Positions 17,065-25,869 of a DNA stretch of 64,000 nt are shown piece by piece. The DNA comes from an uncultured Pseudomonadota bacterium (GTDB lineage Bacteria > Myxococcota_A > UBA796 > GCA-2862545). The translations under genes and the position numbers were made by a program. The notes under the pieces were generated by a model, which saw only the letters and a program-made list of their open reading frames with translations, was not told the DNA's origin and did no database searches. Positions within the stretch are counted from its first letter, which is position 1, and each line of letters begins with the position of its first letter. The stretch lies in assembly GCA_913061235.1 (NCBI GenBank), contig CAJXTB010000004.1, positions 1 to 64,000 on the forward strand, read 5' to 3'.

Positions 17065-18252
17065 TCACTTCGCCGCGTGAGCCACAGACACGGTCATGGC
17101 ATCGATCGCTGCGCGTAGACTGCGACGAATGCGAAGGGCTGTCTGAATGCGCGGCAGCTCTGGCAGGGTCGAGGCCATGCCTTCTTGGATGTAGGTACGC
17201 AGCTCATCCAAGCTCGGGTTCTTCACCACGCGCATGACGCTGGATGGACGCAGACGCGGGACGATGTCGATGTCCCCGCGGTAGTTTTGGCCGACCAAGT
17301 CGTGCAGGTGGTGCAGCGACGGCCCAAGCGGTGTCCGACGCGACAGGTGGCGTGGCAGGCGCAGAAGCTGGCGTGCAGTGCTTCGGGTCTTGCCCAGGCT
17401 GCGTAGAACGCGTCCGCCGGCAGCAAAGGGCAGCACGTGGATGTTGGTCTGGCTGGCGATGACTAGGCCAGCATTGTGTTCATCCCGAAGGGCGTCGCGT
17501 GGGACGTCATAGCGAAGCGAGCCGTCGGCCCAGCGCTCGGCGGTGATGGTGCGACGCCCGTCCGGCGTGCGTGTCCGTAGTCGCGTTGGCGGGAACAGGC
17601 CCGGCAGTGCGCTGGATGCCAAGACGGAGTGCAGCACGGTCGTGTCGGGGGCGTTGTCGTGGGTCAACAGCAGCGGCGATTGATTGTTGGTCGTTGGTGA
17701 GACGGTGATGGCCAAGGTCCGACCGGTGCGTCCATGGGCTTCGGCGAAGGTGTGGTCACCGATGTTGTGCGTGAGCACGCGTGTGAGCTGTTCCGGGCAC
17801 AACACAGCGCCAGTCTTCAGCATCTGGCGCAGTCCAGCAAAGGCGATGCCGTCACGACGCATGTGGTGGATGTCGCGGAACAGAGTGTCCAGCTCGCTGT
17901 TGGTGCGAACACCGATTCCGGCGGCGACCATGGCCCCGATGGATGAGCCGCTGATCAGGTCAGGTAGGGCATCGTTGTCGTGAAGCGCCTTGATGACACC
18001 CATGTGGAAGAAGCCCAGTGAGGCGCCTCCGGACAGTGCGAGCGCTACGCGACCCAGTTCTGTGAGCGATTGCTCTAGGGCCACCACATGGTCCCCGGAG
18101 GGTTGGGTGACTAGCCAATCTAGGGCGGTCTGAACAGTGTCCATGGGGACAACATCGGCCTGGACTGCTTCGGCTACCGCTAGGGTCACAGCAATGCTGC
18201 TCTCGGCGCTTAGGGCGCGGCGAAGGGCAGTAGTGTGTGCAAGCGTAGTCAT
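17065..18252 (-). CDS. Patatin-like phospholipase / acyl hydrolase
   Basis: A 395-residue protein with a patatin core: oxyanion-hole glycines in SGGASLGFFHMG, nucleophile elbow GSSIG, and catalytic Asp in WADGSL, giving the Ser-Asp dyad. A helical N-terminal extension of about 65 residues precedes it, as in the lipase subgroup related to yeast Tgl/DUF3336 proteins. No signal peptide is visible, so it probably acts at the inner face of the membrane on phospholipid or neutral lipid. It converges with the ABC exporter genes and has no operon partner; the ribosome site is weak. Confidence 0.85.
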   Translation of the reverse strand: MTTLAHTTALRRALSAESSIAVTLAVAEAVQADVVPMDTVQTALDWLVTQPSGDHVVALEQSLTELGRVALALSGGASLGFFHMGVIKALHDNDALPDLISGSSIGAMVAAGIGVRTNSELDTLFRDIHHMRRDGIAFAGLRQMLKTGAVLCPEQLTRVLTHNIGDHTFAEAHGRTGRTLAITVSPTTNNQSPLLLTHDNAPDTTVLHSVLASSALPGLFPPTRLRTRTPDGRRTITAERWADGSLRYDVPRDALRDEHNAGLVIASQTNIHVLPFAAGGRVLRSLGKTRSTARQLLRLPRHLSRRTPLGPSLHHLHDLVGQNYRGDIDIVPRLRPSSVMRVVKNPSLDELRTYIQEGMASTLPELPRIQTALRIRRSLRAAIDAMTVSVAHAAK

Positions 18253-18333
18253 AGGTGGGAACGTATCGGTCGTTCGTCACAGCTCTGACACGAATTCGGC
18301 TACAACCCTGTCAGTCGCCTGTCCTCATGGGGG

Positions 18334-18882
18334 CTACACCGCGAGAATGACGCTGTATCCTACGGCCCCGTCGGCTCCTGCAGCGTAGCCATGGCGTTGG
18401 TCGCCACGAAATGACACGACATCTCCCGGCCCAAGGTCCCACCGCTCGCCCGCAGCGGTCAGAGTGATGCTGCCGCGCTCGCACGCCAAGAACTCGCGTG
18501 TCCCCGGAGAGTGTGGGGTGCCACCGTAGGACGAGTTGGCTGGAAACTCTGTTCGCTCCACGTGTACCCCTGGAATCGCGTCTGGAATGAGCGCTCGGAT
18601 GTGCACGCCATTCTTGGTGGTGCTTGGTAGGTCTGCGGCGGTGTACAGCCTGCCGCTGCGCCGTGGTGGGGCAGTGAGCTCGTCCAGTCCCACCCCCAAG
18701 GCGGCGGCGACGCGGACCATCACCGACAGTGTGGGATTGGCACCTCCGGCTTCAAGGCCAGCGAGTGTAGGCCTGGGAACACCGGAGACCGTAGCGAGCC
18801 GTTGTTGAGTCCACCCGCGCAGTTCTCGCAGTTGTCGGACACTTGCTGCAACGTTCGCAGAGGCTTCAGTGGGGTGCGGCAT
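18334..18882 (-). CDS. XRE-family regulator with C-terminal cupin domain
   Basis: A 182-residue regulator. Residues ~10-65 form a helix-turn-helix of the XRE type (GWTQQRLATVSGVPRPTLAGLE), and ~105-180 form a cupin ligand-binding barrel with His, Glu and Gly positions in GTREFLACERGSITL and GPGDVVSFRGDQRHGY. Such proteins repress divergent genes and respond to a small metabolite. The ATG has GGAGA upstream. The gene is divergent from the SDR gene, and the 9-bp-arm palindrome at 18900-18920 between them is the likely operator for autoregulation. Confidence 0.9.
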   Translation of the reverse strand: MPHPTEASANVAASVRQLRELRGWTQQRLATVSGVPRPTLAGLEAGGANPTLSVMVRVAAALGVGLDELTAPPRRSGRLYTAADLPSTTKNGVHIRALIPDAIPGVHVERTEFPANSSYGGTPHSPGTREFLACERGSITLTAAGERWDLGPGDVVSFRGDQRHGYAAGADGAVGYSVILAV

Positions 18883-18899
18883 GTTCTCTCCTCAACACT

Positions 18900-18920
18900 A
18901 TGTTGTTGAAACAACAACAT
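18900..18920. promoter_or_regulatory. Palindromic operator between XRE-cupin regulator and SDR gene
   Basis: Two perfect 9-bp arms, ATGTTGTTG at 18900-18908 and CAACAACAT at 18912-18920, flank a 3-bp AAA. The palindrome sits 18 bp upstream of the regulator's ATG and 53 bp upstream of the SDR ATG. A partial half site ATGTTGG follows at about 18923. Position and symmetry fit a dimeric XRE binding site that controls both divergent genes. Confidence 0.75.
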
Positions 18921-18972
18921 TGATGTTGGTTTAGCAGCGAAAGGTGAAGCTGTCACACCTAAGGAGGTAGCC

Positions 18973-19656
18973 ATGCAGACAGCAGTCATCACAGGTGTCA
19001 GTCGCGGACTCGGACGGGCGATTGCCCTGACTCTCACCAACCACGGAGTGCGTGTCGTCGGAATCGCCCGGCCCTCGGTCGAACTTGATGGTCTCGTAGG
19101 GGAGGCTGGGCCGCTCTTCACTGCGATTGCGGCTGACGTCGCAGACCCCGACGCGATGGTTCGCGCAGCAGCCAGCACGTTCGCTGCATTGGGGCACGTT
19201 GACCTATTGGTCCACAACGCATCCACATTGGGGCCGGTACCGCTCCGTCCCACCCTGGACATCACCGCCCAGCAGCTTGCCCAGGTCTTTGCAGTCAACG
19301 TCACGGGACCGCACGCTCTGACGCGACGCATTGCCGGCGCCATGGCCCTGCGAGGCCAAGGAACGGTTGTCGCCATTAGCAGCGATGCCGCGGTCAATGC
19401 GTATGAAGAGTGGGGGCCGTACAGCGCCGCTAAGGCGTCGAATGACCACCTGTATCGAGTCCTTGCCGCGGAGAATCCGACAGTGCGATTCATTACCGTG
19501 GACCCCGGTGAGATGGACACCGCAATGCACGCAGCAGCCATTCCAGAGGCCGATGTCCACACGCTCCGCAAGCCGAGTCAGGTCGCGAAGGCCCTGGTGA
19601 CGTTGCTAGGACACGCCGAAACAGGGGTTCGCTACGAGCTGGAGGTGTCGCCATGA
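18973..19656 (+). CDS. Short-chain dehydrogenase/reductase
   Basis: A 227-residue classical SDR. The dinucleotide-binding motif TGVSRGLG is at residues 7-14, the NAG-equivalent is HNAS (81-84), the catalytic Ser is at 136/137 and the YxxxK pair is Tyr150 and Lys154. The family oxidises or reduces alcohols and carbonyls with NAD(P)H. A strong AAGGAGG lies just before the ATG. The stop overlaps the ATG of the QueA-like gene (ATGA). It is probably under control of the divergent XRE-cupin regulator. Substrate unknown. Confidence 0.9.
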   Translation: MQTAVITGVSRGLGRAIALTLTNHGVRVVGIARPSVELDGLVGEAGPLFTAIAADVADPDAMVRAAASTFAALGHVDLLVHNASTLGPVPLRPTLDITAQQLAQVFAVNVTGPHALTRRIAGAMALRGQGTVVAISSDAAVNAYEEWGPYSAAKASNDHLYRVLAAENPTVRFITVDPGEMDTAMHAAAIPEADVHTLRKPSQVAKALVTLLGHAETGVRYELEVSP

Positions 19657-20621
19657 CCGCCGCAGTCCTTCCACGTCCGAGCCTCGTTCAGCGTCTTCTC
19701 GTTGTTCATGCAGGCGACGATGCCGTGTTCGATGGGAAGTTCCTTGACCTGCCGCAGTGGTTTGAACCGGGCGACGTGTTGGTGGTCAATGACGCAGCGA
19801 CCCTCCCAGCGTCGCTGCCCATGCACGTACACGGCGTGTCCGGTGAGCTGCGCCTGGTCGGTGCGCCCGAAGAAGGCTGGGTGGTGTTGTTCGGACCGGG
19901 CTCATGGAGAGAGGCCACCGAGGACCGAGCGGCTCCGCCCAGTGTTGTGGTGGGGGACGTGGTTCAGGTCGCCAACCGACCGGTACCTGTGCTGGAAGTG
20001 TCCGACATCTCGCCGCGTCTGGTCCGCCTCGCCCTGACCTTAGATGAGGTTCTCGTGCACGGACGACCTGTTCAGTACAGCTATGTGCCCCGTTCGTTGC
20101 AGCTCGATGAGGTGCAGACACCGTATGCGACGCGTCCTTGGGCCACCGAGATGCCGAGTGCCGGCCGGGTTCTGACGCCGCACCTGGTTCATGCGCTTCG
20201 CGAGCGCGGTGTCCGGGTGGTTTCTGTGACCCACGGAGCTGGACTGTCGGCTACGGGAGATGCCGGTCTTGACGCTGCTCTGCCGTTGCCCGAGCGGTAT
20301 GAGGTTCCGCAGGCGACGTGGGATGCGGTCACTGGCGCGAAGCGTGTGGTCGCGGTTGGGACCAGTGTCGTCCGTGCCTTGGAGAGCGCTGCACGAGGAC
20401 CGCTGGCCGGGGTGACGGCCCTCAAGATTGGCCCGCAGACGAAGCTGAGCGTGGTTGATGCACTGCTGTCGGGCATGCACGAACCGGGCGAATCGCACTT
20501 TCAGATGATGGCGGCGTTCGTAGACCTAGAGCGCTTGCGACGTGCGGTTCGGCACGCTGAGCAAGAAGGGTACTGCAACCATGAGTTTGGCGACAGTACC
20601 CTGTTGTTTCGCGACCGCTGA
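19653..20621 (+). CDS. QueA-like protein (SAM:tRNA ribosyltransferase-isomerase homologue)
   Basis: The 322-residue protein follows the QueA fold from end to end: GDVLVVNDAATLPASL in the N-terminal part, then VAVGTSVVRALESAA and VDALLSGMHEPGESHFQMM in the C-terminal part. QueA transfers a ribosyl unit from SAM to preQ1-tRNA to form epoxyqueuosine. Several signature motifs differ here: PTAGLHFT reads PSAGRVLT, and the HVGxGTFxPV motif reads THGAGLSATGD. It is thus a divergent paralogue and may act on another substrate. It overlaps the SDR gene by four bases, and no other queuosine gene is nearby. Confidence 0.8.
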   Translation: MTAAVLPRPSLVQRLLVVHAGDDAVFDGKFLDLPQWFEPGDVLVVNDAATLPASLPMHVHGVSGELRLVGAPEEGWVVLFGPGSWREATEDRAAPPSVVVGDVVQVANRPVPVLEVSDISPRLVRLALTLDEVLVHGRPVQYSYVPRSLQLDEVQTPYATRPWATEMPSAGRVLTPHLVHALRERGVRVVSVTHGAGLSATGDAGLDAALPLPERYEVPQATWDAVTGAKRVVAVGTSVVRALESAARGPLAGVTALKIGPQTKLSVVDALLSGMHEPGESHFQMMAAFVDLERLRRAVRHAEQEGYCNHEFGDSTLLFRDR

Positions 20622-20624
20622 AGC

Positions 20625-22286
20625 CTAGGTGCGGTCCCAGTTGAAGCTTGGACGCTCCGGGTGTCCGTACAAGGTCAGTGCCCCTTCGTCTCCAACGGCG
20701 TTGGGCCGCTGGAAAATCCAGTTCTGCCATGCAGTTAGGCGGCCAAAAATCTTGGTATCGCAGTTCTCCGCACCTACGAAGCGCAGGTTCTGCTCCATGC
20801 CGGTCAGGGCATCGGGCGACAAGCTGACGCGCTCTTCAACGGCAATGCGCACTTCGTCTTCCCAGTCGATGTCGTCTGGGGCCATGGTGACTAGGCCTTC
20901 ATCAAAGGCGTCGGGTCCGGTAAGAGCTGTGTTCATGGCCAGCACTTCTTCAGTGCGGCCGGGCTCGCCAATGAAGCGCACAGCCAAGCGCGACAAGCCC
21001 GTAGACATGGGCAGGCGGCCATCGCTCGCGTTGGTCACGCGGATGGTGACGGTCTCGTCTTCGTCTTCGAGCATGTAGCTGCGGTCGGCCGAGATGGTCA
21101 GCTCGAACAGGGGACCGCCGAAGCAGCTGCCTTCGTCGATGATGGCGAACAGCGTCTTGGCAGTGTTGTCTAGACGGCGCAGGACGCGGGCCTGGAAGGC
21201 GATGATTTCGCTCCCTAGCCAATCGTCGCTGAAGCTGTCGAGAGCGGTATCGTGGGCCAAGACGGCGTCCATATCGCCCTGAGTCTTGAGCAGTACTACG
21301 CCAACGGTCGGGTAGTTGAAGCGCAGGTGGAACAGCGCGTCTTCGAGTTCCCGGAAGGCTCGCATGGACCACGTCTGGGCTCCCTCTGTGCGCAGTGCTT
21401 GTGCACTGGAAGGTGCAGGCTTGCTGGGGGCGTTGATGGTAATGGTGGCCACACGCTTGGCGTCGTCCATCGTCATGGAGACCGCACTGTACGTGCGCGA
21501 GTCGTCTTCGCCCACAGTGATGTCGAGGGCGGACCACTCGATACCTGTGCTTGTTCGCGCCGGATTGAGCGCTGCCTTTTCCTTGGCGAGTTGGGCGATG
21601 CCCGCTTCCCACTTGGATCGGGGGAAGGTGACGTCCACCAGGCGGAACTTCTTGCTGTCGCGGGCACGGAAGCCCTCTGCCTTGGTGCAGAAGACATCAG
21701 CGATGTCCCGGCGAATTTTTCGCTTGTCGACCAGTCGGGTCAGTCCGCCAGTGCCGGGAAGAACACCGAGCAGCGGCACTTCTGGCAGGGACACTGCGCT
21801 GGAACCGTCGTCGATGAGCGCAATGGTCTCACAGGCCAAAGCTAGCTCGTATCCGCCACCGGATGCGGTTCCGTTGAGGGCGGCGATGTAGTGCTGTCCG
21901 GCGGTTGCGGTAGCATCTTCAATGTGGCCGCGGGTCTCGTTGGTGTACCGGCAGAAGTTCACCTTGAAGCCGTGGGTGCTGCTCGCGAGCATCTTGATAT
22001 TCGCGCCGGCACAGAAGATACGCGGCTGGTCGCTGGTAATGAGCACCGCGCGAACGGCGGGGTGTTCGTAGCGAATACGGTCAATGGCGTCCTGAAGCTC
22101 AATGTCTACGCCCAAGTCGTAGCTGTTCATCTTGAGCTCGTAGTCGCCAGCCCGAAGGGCGCCGTCTTCTGGGATATTCAGTCCGAGCGTGGCTACATCA
22201 CCGTCGACCCGAAGGTTCCAGTGCTTGTAGCGGTCGGGATGCGTCTCGAAGCTCTCAACGCGTGTGTTTTGGACTGCGGTACCCAT
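20625..22286 (-). CDS. boxC: 2,3-epoxybenzoyl-CoA dihydrolase (benzoyl-CoA-dihydrodiol lyase) BoxC
   Basis: A 553-residue tandem crotonase-fold protein. The first half has a typical enoyl-CoA-hydratase core: FCAGANIKML for the oxyanion hole, ALNGTASGGGYELALAC, and LPEVPLLGVLPGTGGL. Length and the phrase ETRGHIEDAT match BoxC, which opens the ring of 2,3-epoxybenzoyl-CoA hydrolytically in aerobic benzoate degradation. GGAGG precedes the ATG. BoxA, BoxB and benzoate-CoA ligase are not in the window. A DUF4863 gene, a family I associate with nitro/amino-benzoate and box loci, lies 1.7 kb away. The enzyme may serve a pathway encoded elsewhere. Confidence 0.88.
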   Translation of the reverse strand: MGTAVQNTRVESFETHPDRYKHWNLRVDGDVATLGLNIPEDGALRAGDYELKMNSYDLGVDIELQDAIDRIRYEHPAVRAVLITSDQPRIFCAGANIKMLASSTHGFKVNFCRYTNETRGHIEDATATAGQHYIAALNGTASGGGYELALACETIALIDDGSSAVSLPEVPLLGVLPGTGGLTRLVDKRKIRRDIADVFCTKAEGFRARDSKKFRLVDVTFPRSKWEAGIAQLAKEKAALNPARTSTGIEWSALDITVGEDDSRTYSAVSMTMDDAKRVATITINAPSKPAPSSAQALRTEGAQTWSMRAFRELEDALFHLRFNYPTVGVVLLKTQGDMDAVLAHDTALDSFSDDWLGSEIIAFQARVLRRLDNTAKTLFAIIDEGSCFGGPLFELTISADRSYMLEDEDETVTIRVTNASDGRLPMSTGLSRLAVRFIGEPGRTEEVLAMNTALTGPDAFDEGLVTMAPDDIDWEDEVRIAVEERVSLSPDALTGMEQNLRFVGAENCDTKIFGRLTAWQNWIFQRPNAVGDEGALTLYGHPERPSFNWDRT

Positions 22287-22346
22287 GAAGACCTCCGGCG
22301 GGAGGCGTCCTTAGCCTACTGCGCCGAAGGGGCGAGTCCAGCAGCG

Positions 22347-23447
22347 CTACTCGGATTCAAACGTGACATCGAAGCCACTTGCCGTCGCGCTAACATCGGC
22401 TTCGGTCTTGGCTTTGACGTGCAAGTCGAGGAACTCCAAGCCGATCTGACCGGTCGCGGCGACTGCTTCGTCTTCGGACATGTAGGCATCATCGACACAC
22501 TGGTCGGCGACGTCAGCGAGCAGAGCGCCGAGACCGGGAATCTGACAGACCGTCGCGAAGACGTAGTGGTTGGCCTCTTGCAGTGTGACCAAGGCCTTTG
22601 GCGATGGCATGGTGTCGTACATAGGGGTCGCGTTGGTTCGTGACGGCGTGACGTTGTCCCGTGTGCCGACGATGACCAATGTTGCGCCACCCATGTCCAG
22701 GTTCGACGAGAACAAGGGGCTGTTGAGTGGAGCCATGGCAATGTTGGCCACGGGAGTCGGCATGCCGGTCGGGGCCAAGCTGATGGTGTCGCCCTCTGTG
22801 TCGGCGGCAATCGTGCACGCATCTCCCGAAAGCTGGCTACCAGCGCACGCCGCCAGGACGGTCGCCTTGTCCAGCGTGCCACCCGAAGCCAAGACAACCG
22901 AAGCGCCGCCGGTGGAGTGACCCGCCAGGATGACGGTCTCGGCGTCTACGATACCGCTGATCGGGCTGTCATCGCTGTCAGACAGGCTCACAGCAGCTTG
23001 GTACGACGCACCGATGTCGCCTGGGCGACGGATGTAGATGTCGACCCACTCGGACTGCGACGGGCTGTCGGTGTACGTGTTTCCGATGTGGTCCATAGAG
23101 ACCACAACGTAGCCGCCCTCGGCCCACTGCTCGTAGATGGTGGCACCTGCATGACGTGCGCCGCCGTTTCCGTGCGACACGACGATGATGGGGAAGGTCC
23201 CCTCGGCAGCGGGGGCGTCGTCGTAGGCCGTGCCGTTGAGGCCGAATGCGTAGCTCGCCAGGTCGTCAGACTCGGTGGGATTGGCTGGGTACCAGATGGA
23301 GAGCGGGAGAGTCAGACCGTCGGGCCCGTCGGCTTCTGACTCGAAGTGGCCGACGCCGGTGATCTCGGGCTCGTCTTCAGTGCCGTCGCCGTCTCCGTTG
23401 CAGGCAGTGAGAGCGAGGAGGGGGGCAAATAGGAGAACGAAACGCAT
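22347..23447 (-). CDS. Lipoprotein alpha/beta hydrolase (dienelactone hydrolase-like)
   Basis: A 366-residue protein with a lipobox LLALTAC at residues ~10-16, hence a lipoprotein. FPIIVVSHGNGGARH gives the oxyanion segment, and AGHSTGGASVV is the nucleophile elbow. The DNVTPSRTN stretch supplies a plausible catalytic Asp, and a His lies in QEANHYVFA. The layout is that of chlorophyllase, PAF-acetylhydrolase or dienelactone-hydrolase-like enzymes. It lies just upstream of boxC on the same strand with a 60-bp gap, so it might be co-transcribed. Substrate not known. Confidence 0.82.
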   Translation of the reverse strand: MRFVLLFAPLLALTACNGDGDGTEDEPEITGVGHFESEADGPDGLTLPLSIWYPANPTESDDLASYAFGLNGTAYDDAPAAEGTFPIIVVSHGNGGARHAGATIYEQWAEGGYVVVSMDHIGNTYTDSPSQSEWVDIYIRRPGDIGASYQAAVSLSDSDDSPISGIVDAETVILAGHSTGGASVVLASGGTLDKATVLAACAGSQLSGDACTIAADTEGDTISLAPTGMPTPVANIAMAPLNSPLFSSNLDMGGATLVIVGTRDNVTPSRTNATPMYDTMPSPKALVTLQEANHYVFATVCQIPGLGALLADVADQCVDDAYMSEDEAVAATGQIGLEFLDLHVKAKTEADVSATASGFDVTFESE

Positions 23448-23521
23448 TGGAACCTCTGGCGATTGCCAGCGGTACCCGGCCGAGCGGGGTTGTGTCCGTC
23501 AAATTCTGACGGAGATGTGAT

Positions 23522-23845
23522 CTACGCGGCGAGTCGGACCGACTGCGCCGGCATGAGAGCCGGGGGCAGCTCGCCGGCGGCGTGTCGAACGACTTCCGTC
23601 AGCAGCTCGCGCGCCTGACCGCTCTGACCGAGCTCGAACAATGTTCGGGCGTACGCGAGCGCTTCGGCGGTGGTGAGGTCTTCGCAGACCAGTGGAATCA
23701 GCGTGCCCGATCGGGAGCCGAAGGTGGCCTCCAAGATCGTAGCAACCAACTCTTCGTCCGCTGTGCAGAGCACCTCGAACAAGCCATCCATGAATGTTCC
23801 GTCAACCGTTGCCAAGGCACCCTCCACTCGCAGTCTCCACTGCAT
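23522..23845 (-). CDS. Hypothetical small protein
   Basis: A 107-residue soluble, Leu/Ala/Glu-rich helical protein beginning MQWRLRVEGALATVDG. The second half (TTAEALAYARTLFELGQSGQARELL) reads like a single TPR-type helical hairpin. I chose the ATG at 23845 because GAGGGAAG precedes it; an in-frame upstream start at 23875 would add 10 residues. It is upstream of the hydrolase gene on the same strand and divergent from the DUF4863 gene. Family not recognised. Confidence 0.55.
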   Translation of the reverse strand: MQWRLRVEGALATVDGTFMDGLFEVLCTADEELVATILEATFGSRSGTLIPLVCEDLTTAEALAYARTLFELGQSGQARELLTEVVRHAAGELPPALMPAQSVRLAA

Positions 23846-23994
23846 CGTCGCTTCCCTCAAGAACTGTAGCAGCAATTCTGACCCGCGGGACGGTTTTTAG
23901 TATCACTGGATGTAACTGGGATGCGATCCGTTCGCGGATCGGCTTGCGACCTGCTTTTCTGGGGCGAGATAGTTTTGCGCACCCGGAGGTCCAC

Positions 23995-24450
23995 GTGGAC
24001 GCAGCAGCCTTGATCGAACGACTTTCCCCTCTGACCAGCACGATCGCACGCTTGGATCTGGACGCCCCAGACGCTGGCGGGCAGCTGAACGCTGCCCACC
24101 CGCTCGCGTCACTACAGGACGTCATTGCTGACCTGCGCGAGGCACGAGATGCGGGCTGGCTGACACCGAAGCGCGCAACCGACACCCTGACGTTCGGACG
24201 CCTGGCCAAGCCTGCCGCCGCCGGTGGGTTCGCCATCGACGTTGTGGACATGCAAGGCGAAGGAGCGGTCCACACCCACACCTTGGGAGAGGTGAATCTG
24301 TGCATTGCTGAGTCGGGTGATCCGCGCTTCGATGGTCAGGTGGAGGGCTGGGTGGTCAACGCGCCAGGCAGCCGTCACATCCCCACGGTCACCGGTGGCC
24401 GCATGCTCATCGTCTACTGGCTACCCAACGGCGCGGTGGTCTGGGGCTGA
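23995..24450 (+). CDS. DUF4863-family cupin-like protein (4-hydroxylaminobenzoate lyase-like)
   Basis: A 151-residue protein with a helical N-terminal half and a C-terminal cupin-like barrel: GEGAVHTHTLGEVNLC and PGSRHIPTVTGGRMLIVYWLPNG. It resembles the DUF4863 family, which includes p-hydroxylaminobenzoate lyase (PnbB), an enzyme of 4-nitrobenzoate breakdown. The GTG at 23995 with GGAGGT upstream decides the start; an open frame extends 67 codons further but carries no signal. Nearness to boxC suggests an aromatic-acid role. The exact reaction is inference. Confidence 0.7.
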   Translation: MDAAALIERLSPLTSTIARLDLDAPDAGGQLNAAHPLASLQDVIADLREARDAGWLTPKRATDTLTFGRLAKPAAAGGFAIDVVDMQGEGAVHTHTLGEVNLCIAESGDPRFDGQVEGWVVNAPGSRHIPTVTGGRMLIVYWLPNGAVVWG

Positions 24451-24503
24451 GGGACGCGGTGCCCGATAGACGGAGGATCCGACGCCGATTGCTGCGGCGC
24501 TGC

Positions 24504-24535
24504 GGCGCCCGCGCACAAGGAGTGCAGCGGGCGCC
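24504..24535. terminator. Terminator-like hairpin between convergent genes
   Basis: GGCGCCCGC at 24504-24512 pairs perfectly with GCGGGCGCC at 24527-24535, with GCA/TGC pairs extending the stem inside. It lies between the convergent DUF4863 and amidase genes and could serve both directions. No good T run follows on either side. Confidence 0.45.
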
Positions 24536-24603
24536 TAGCTCCTTGCCCTCGACACCGCCTCCACCGCCTCTCTACCGCGTCCTTGGGCTGGCTTTGTCGC
24601 GGT

Positions 24604-25869
24604 CTACTGTTCGAAAAAATCCGGTTCCGGCTGGCTCATCCACCAGGCTAGGACACCGTCCGTTACGGCCTCAGAGAGTTCTCGCTTGACGTCTGGGTCG
24701 ACCAACAACACGGCGTCGAGACGGTTGTCGTGAAAGCCGAACTCCACGAGGACGGCGGGTGTGCCGGGGTTGATGAACTCGTTGATCTCAGCGAAGTCGT
24801 TCTGGATGGTTCCTGAGTCGCGCCAGTCTTGTTGGCGGCTGGACATCACCGCTACAACCCGCTCGCGAACGGCGTCAGCAATCCGGGTGGAATCTTGTGC
24901 GCGAGGCGTACAGTCCGGGCCGGCGAGGCACTTGTTTCGCACAAAGACAATGGTCCCGGTGCCGCCGCCTGCGTTGGTGTGAAGCGACAGCATGATGGCT
25001 GGTTCAATGGGCTGATGGGACCACTCAACCCAGCGGGCGCGAGTGGTTGCGTCGAACGCCATGCCTGAGCCTTCGGGCTCCCACACGTAGGCGGGTGCTC
25101 CCTGGGACTGCAGGTAGTGCTTGCCGGCGAGGTCCCACAGGTCCCGCTGAACGACCTCGCGTCGGCGGGGTGACCACAACGGGAACGTGCCTCCGCCAAT
25201 GCGAACTTGGTCGGCGGAGAGGCTGCCGCTGCCGCTTCCGTGAAGGGTCACACTCGCCAGCTGGCCCGCGGGAACGTTTGTCAGCGGCATCCACTCGTCG
25301 CCATGTGTGCGCTGGTCGACGGTAAAGCGGGTGGTCGTGCCGCCAACGGTCACGTCGTACATGGCCAGTGGGTCCGCGTCCGATGCGGCAATCCAGCGAA
25401 CGTATAGCGGGTGCATCGAGTCGGACGGAGAGGTGAGGAACCAGCTGGCCGTACCACCGGAGAATAGCCTAGCGACGGGGGCATCGCGGTCCCAGGTTCC
25501 CAGTGGCATGGGCCATTCATGATGGGAGACGTCTGTCAGCTCGGCTGGGCCGGCTTGCTGGGCGTAGGGTGAGCGGTCTCGCTCACGCGCGGTGCGTACG
25601 GTGGCACCCAGAGCGGTCAGCTGCGGTACCAAGAGGTCTGCTGCGAACTCGCCAGTCCACACATCTTCAATGATGTCCTCGCGGGCTACGCTTCGTTGAT
25701 AGCCAGTGGCGAGTGCGTCGGCGGCGTACCCGTGGCCGGCTGAGACGTAGATGGTCAGACCGGACAACGGGCCTGGAAGTGGGTCTGAGACCACGGTGCT
25801 GTCGGCGTCTTCGGCGGGGGCAGGTGCTGGTGGCGGTGAGCACGCCAGCATGGCGAGTAGGGCAATCAC
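24604..25869 (-). CDS. N-acetylmuramoyl-L-alanine amidase lipoprotein with golvesin-like insert
   Basis: About 421 residues. The N-terminus VIALLAMLACSPPPAP carries a lipobox (LAMLAC), so it is an envelope lipoprotein. Two halves of an amidase_3 fold are seen: TIYVSAGHGYAADAL with the first zinc His near the start, then LSLHTNAGGGTGT with the second His and VLVEFGFHDN with the catalytic Glu. Between them a ~130-residue beta-rich segment (SWFLTSPSDSMHPLYVRW, GDEWMPLTNVPAG) resembles the golvesin domain. It should cleave peptidoglycan between MurNAc and L-Ala. GTG at 25869 was chosen because it places the lipobox correctly; an open frame extends to 26019. Confidence 0.82.
   Translation of the reverse strand: MIALLAMLACSPPPAPAPAEDADSTVVSDPLPGPLSGLTIYVSAGHGYAADALATGYQRSVAREDIIEDVWTGEFAADLLVPQLTALGATVRTARERDRSPYAQQAGPAELTDVSHHEWPMPLGTWDRDAPVARLFSGGTASWFLTSPSDSMHPLYVRWIAASDADPLAMYDVTVGGTTTRFTVDQRTHGDEWMPLTNVPAGQLASVTLHGSGSGSLSADQVRIGGGTFPLWSPRRREVVQRDLWDLAGKHYLQSQGAPAYVWEPEGSGMAFDATTRARWVEWSHQPIEPAIMLSLHTNAGGGTGTIVFVRNKCLAGPDCTPRAQDSTRIADAVRERVVAVMSSRQQDWRDSGTIQNDFAEINEFINPGTPAVLVEFGFHDNRLDAVLLVDPDVKRELSEAVTDGVLAWWMSQPEPDFFEQ

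Noticed and set aside
23794-23994. N-terminal extension of the DUF4863 protein
   Set aside because: The extension overlaps the divergent small gene and has no ribosome site or signal; the GTG at 23995 has GGAGGT upstream.
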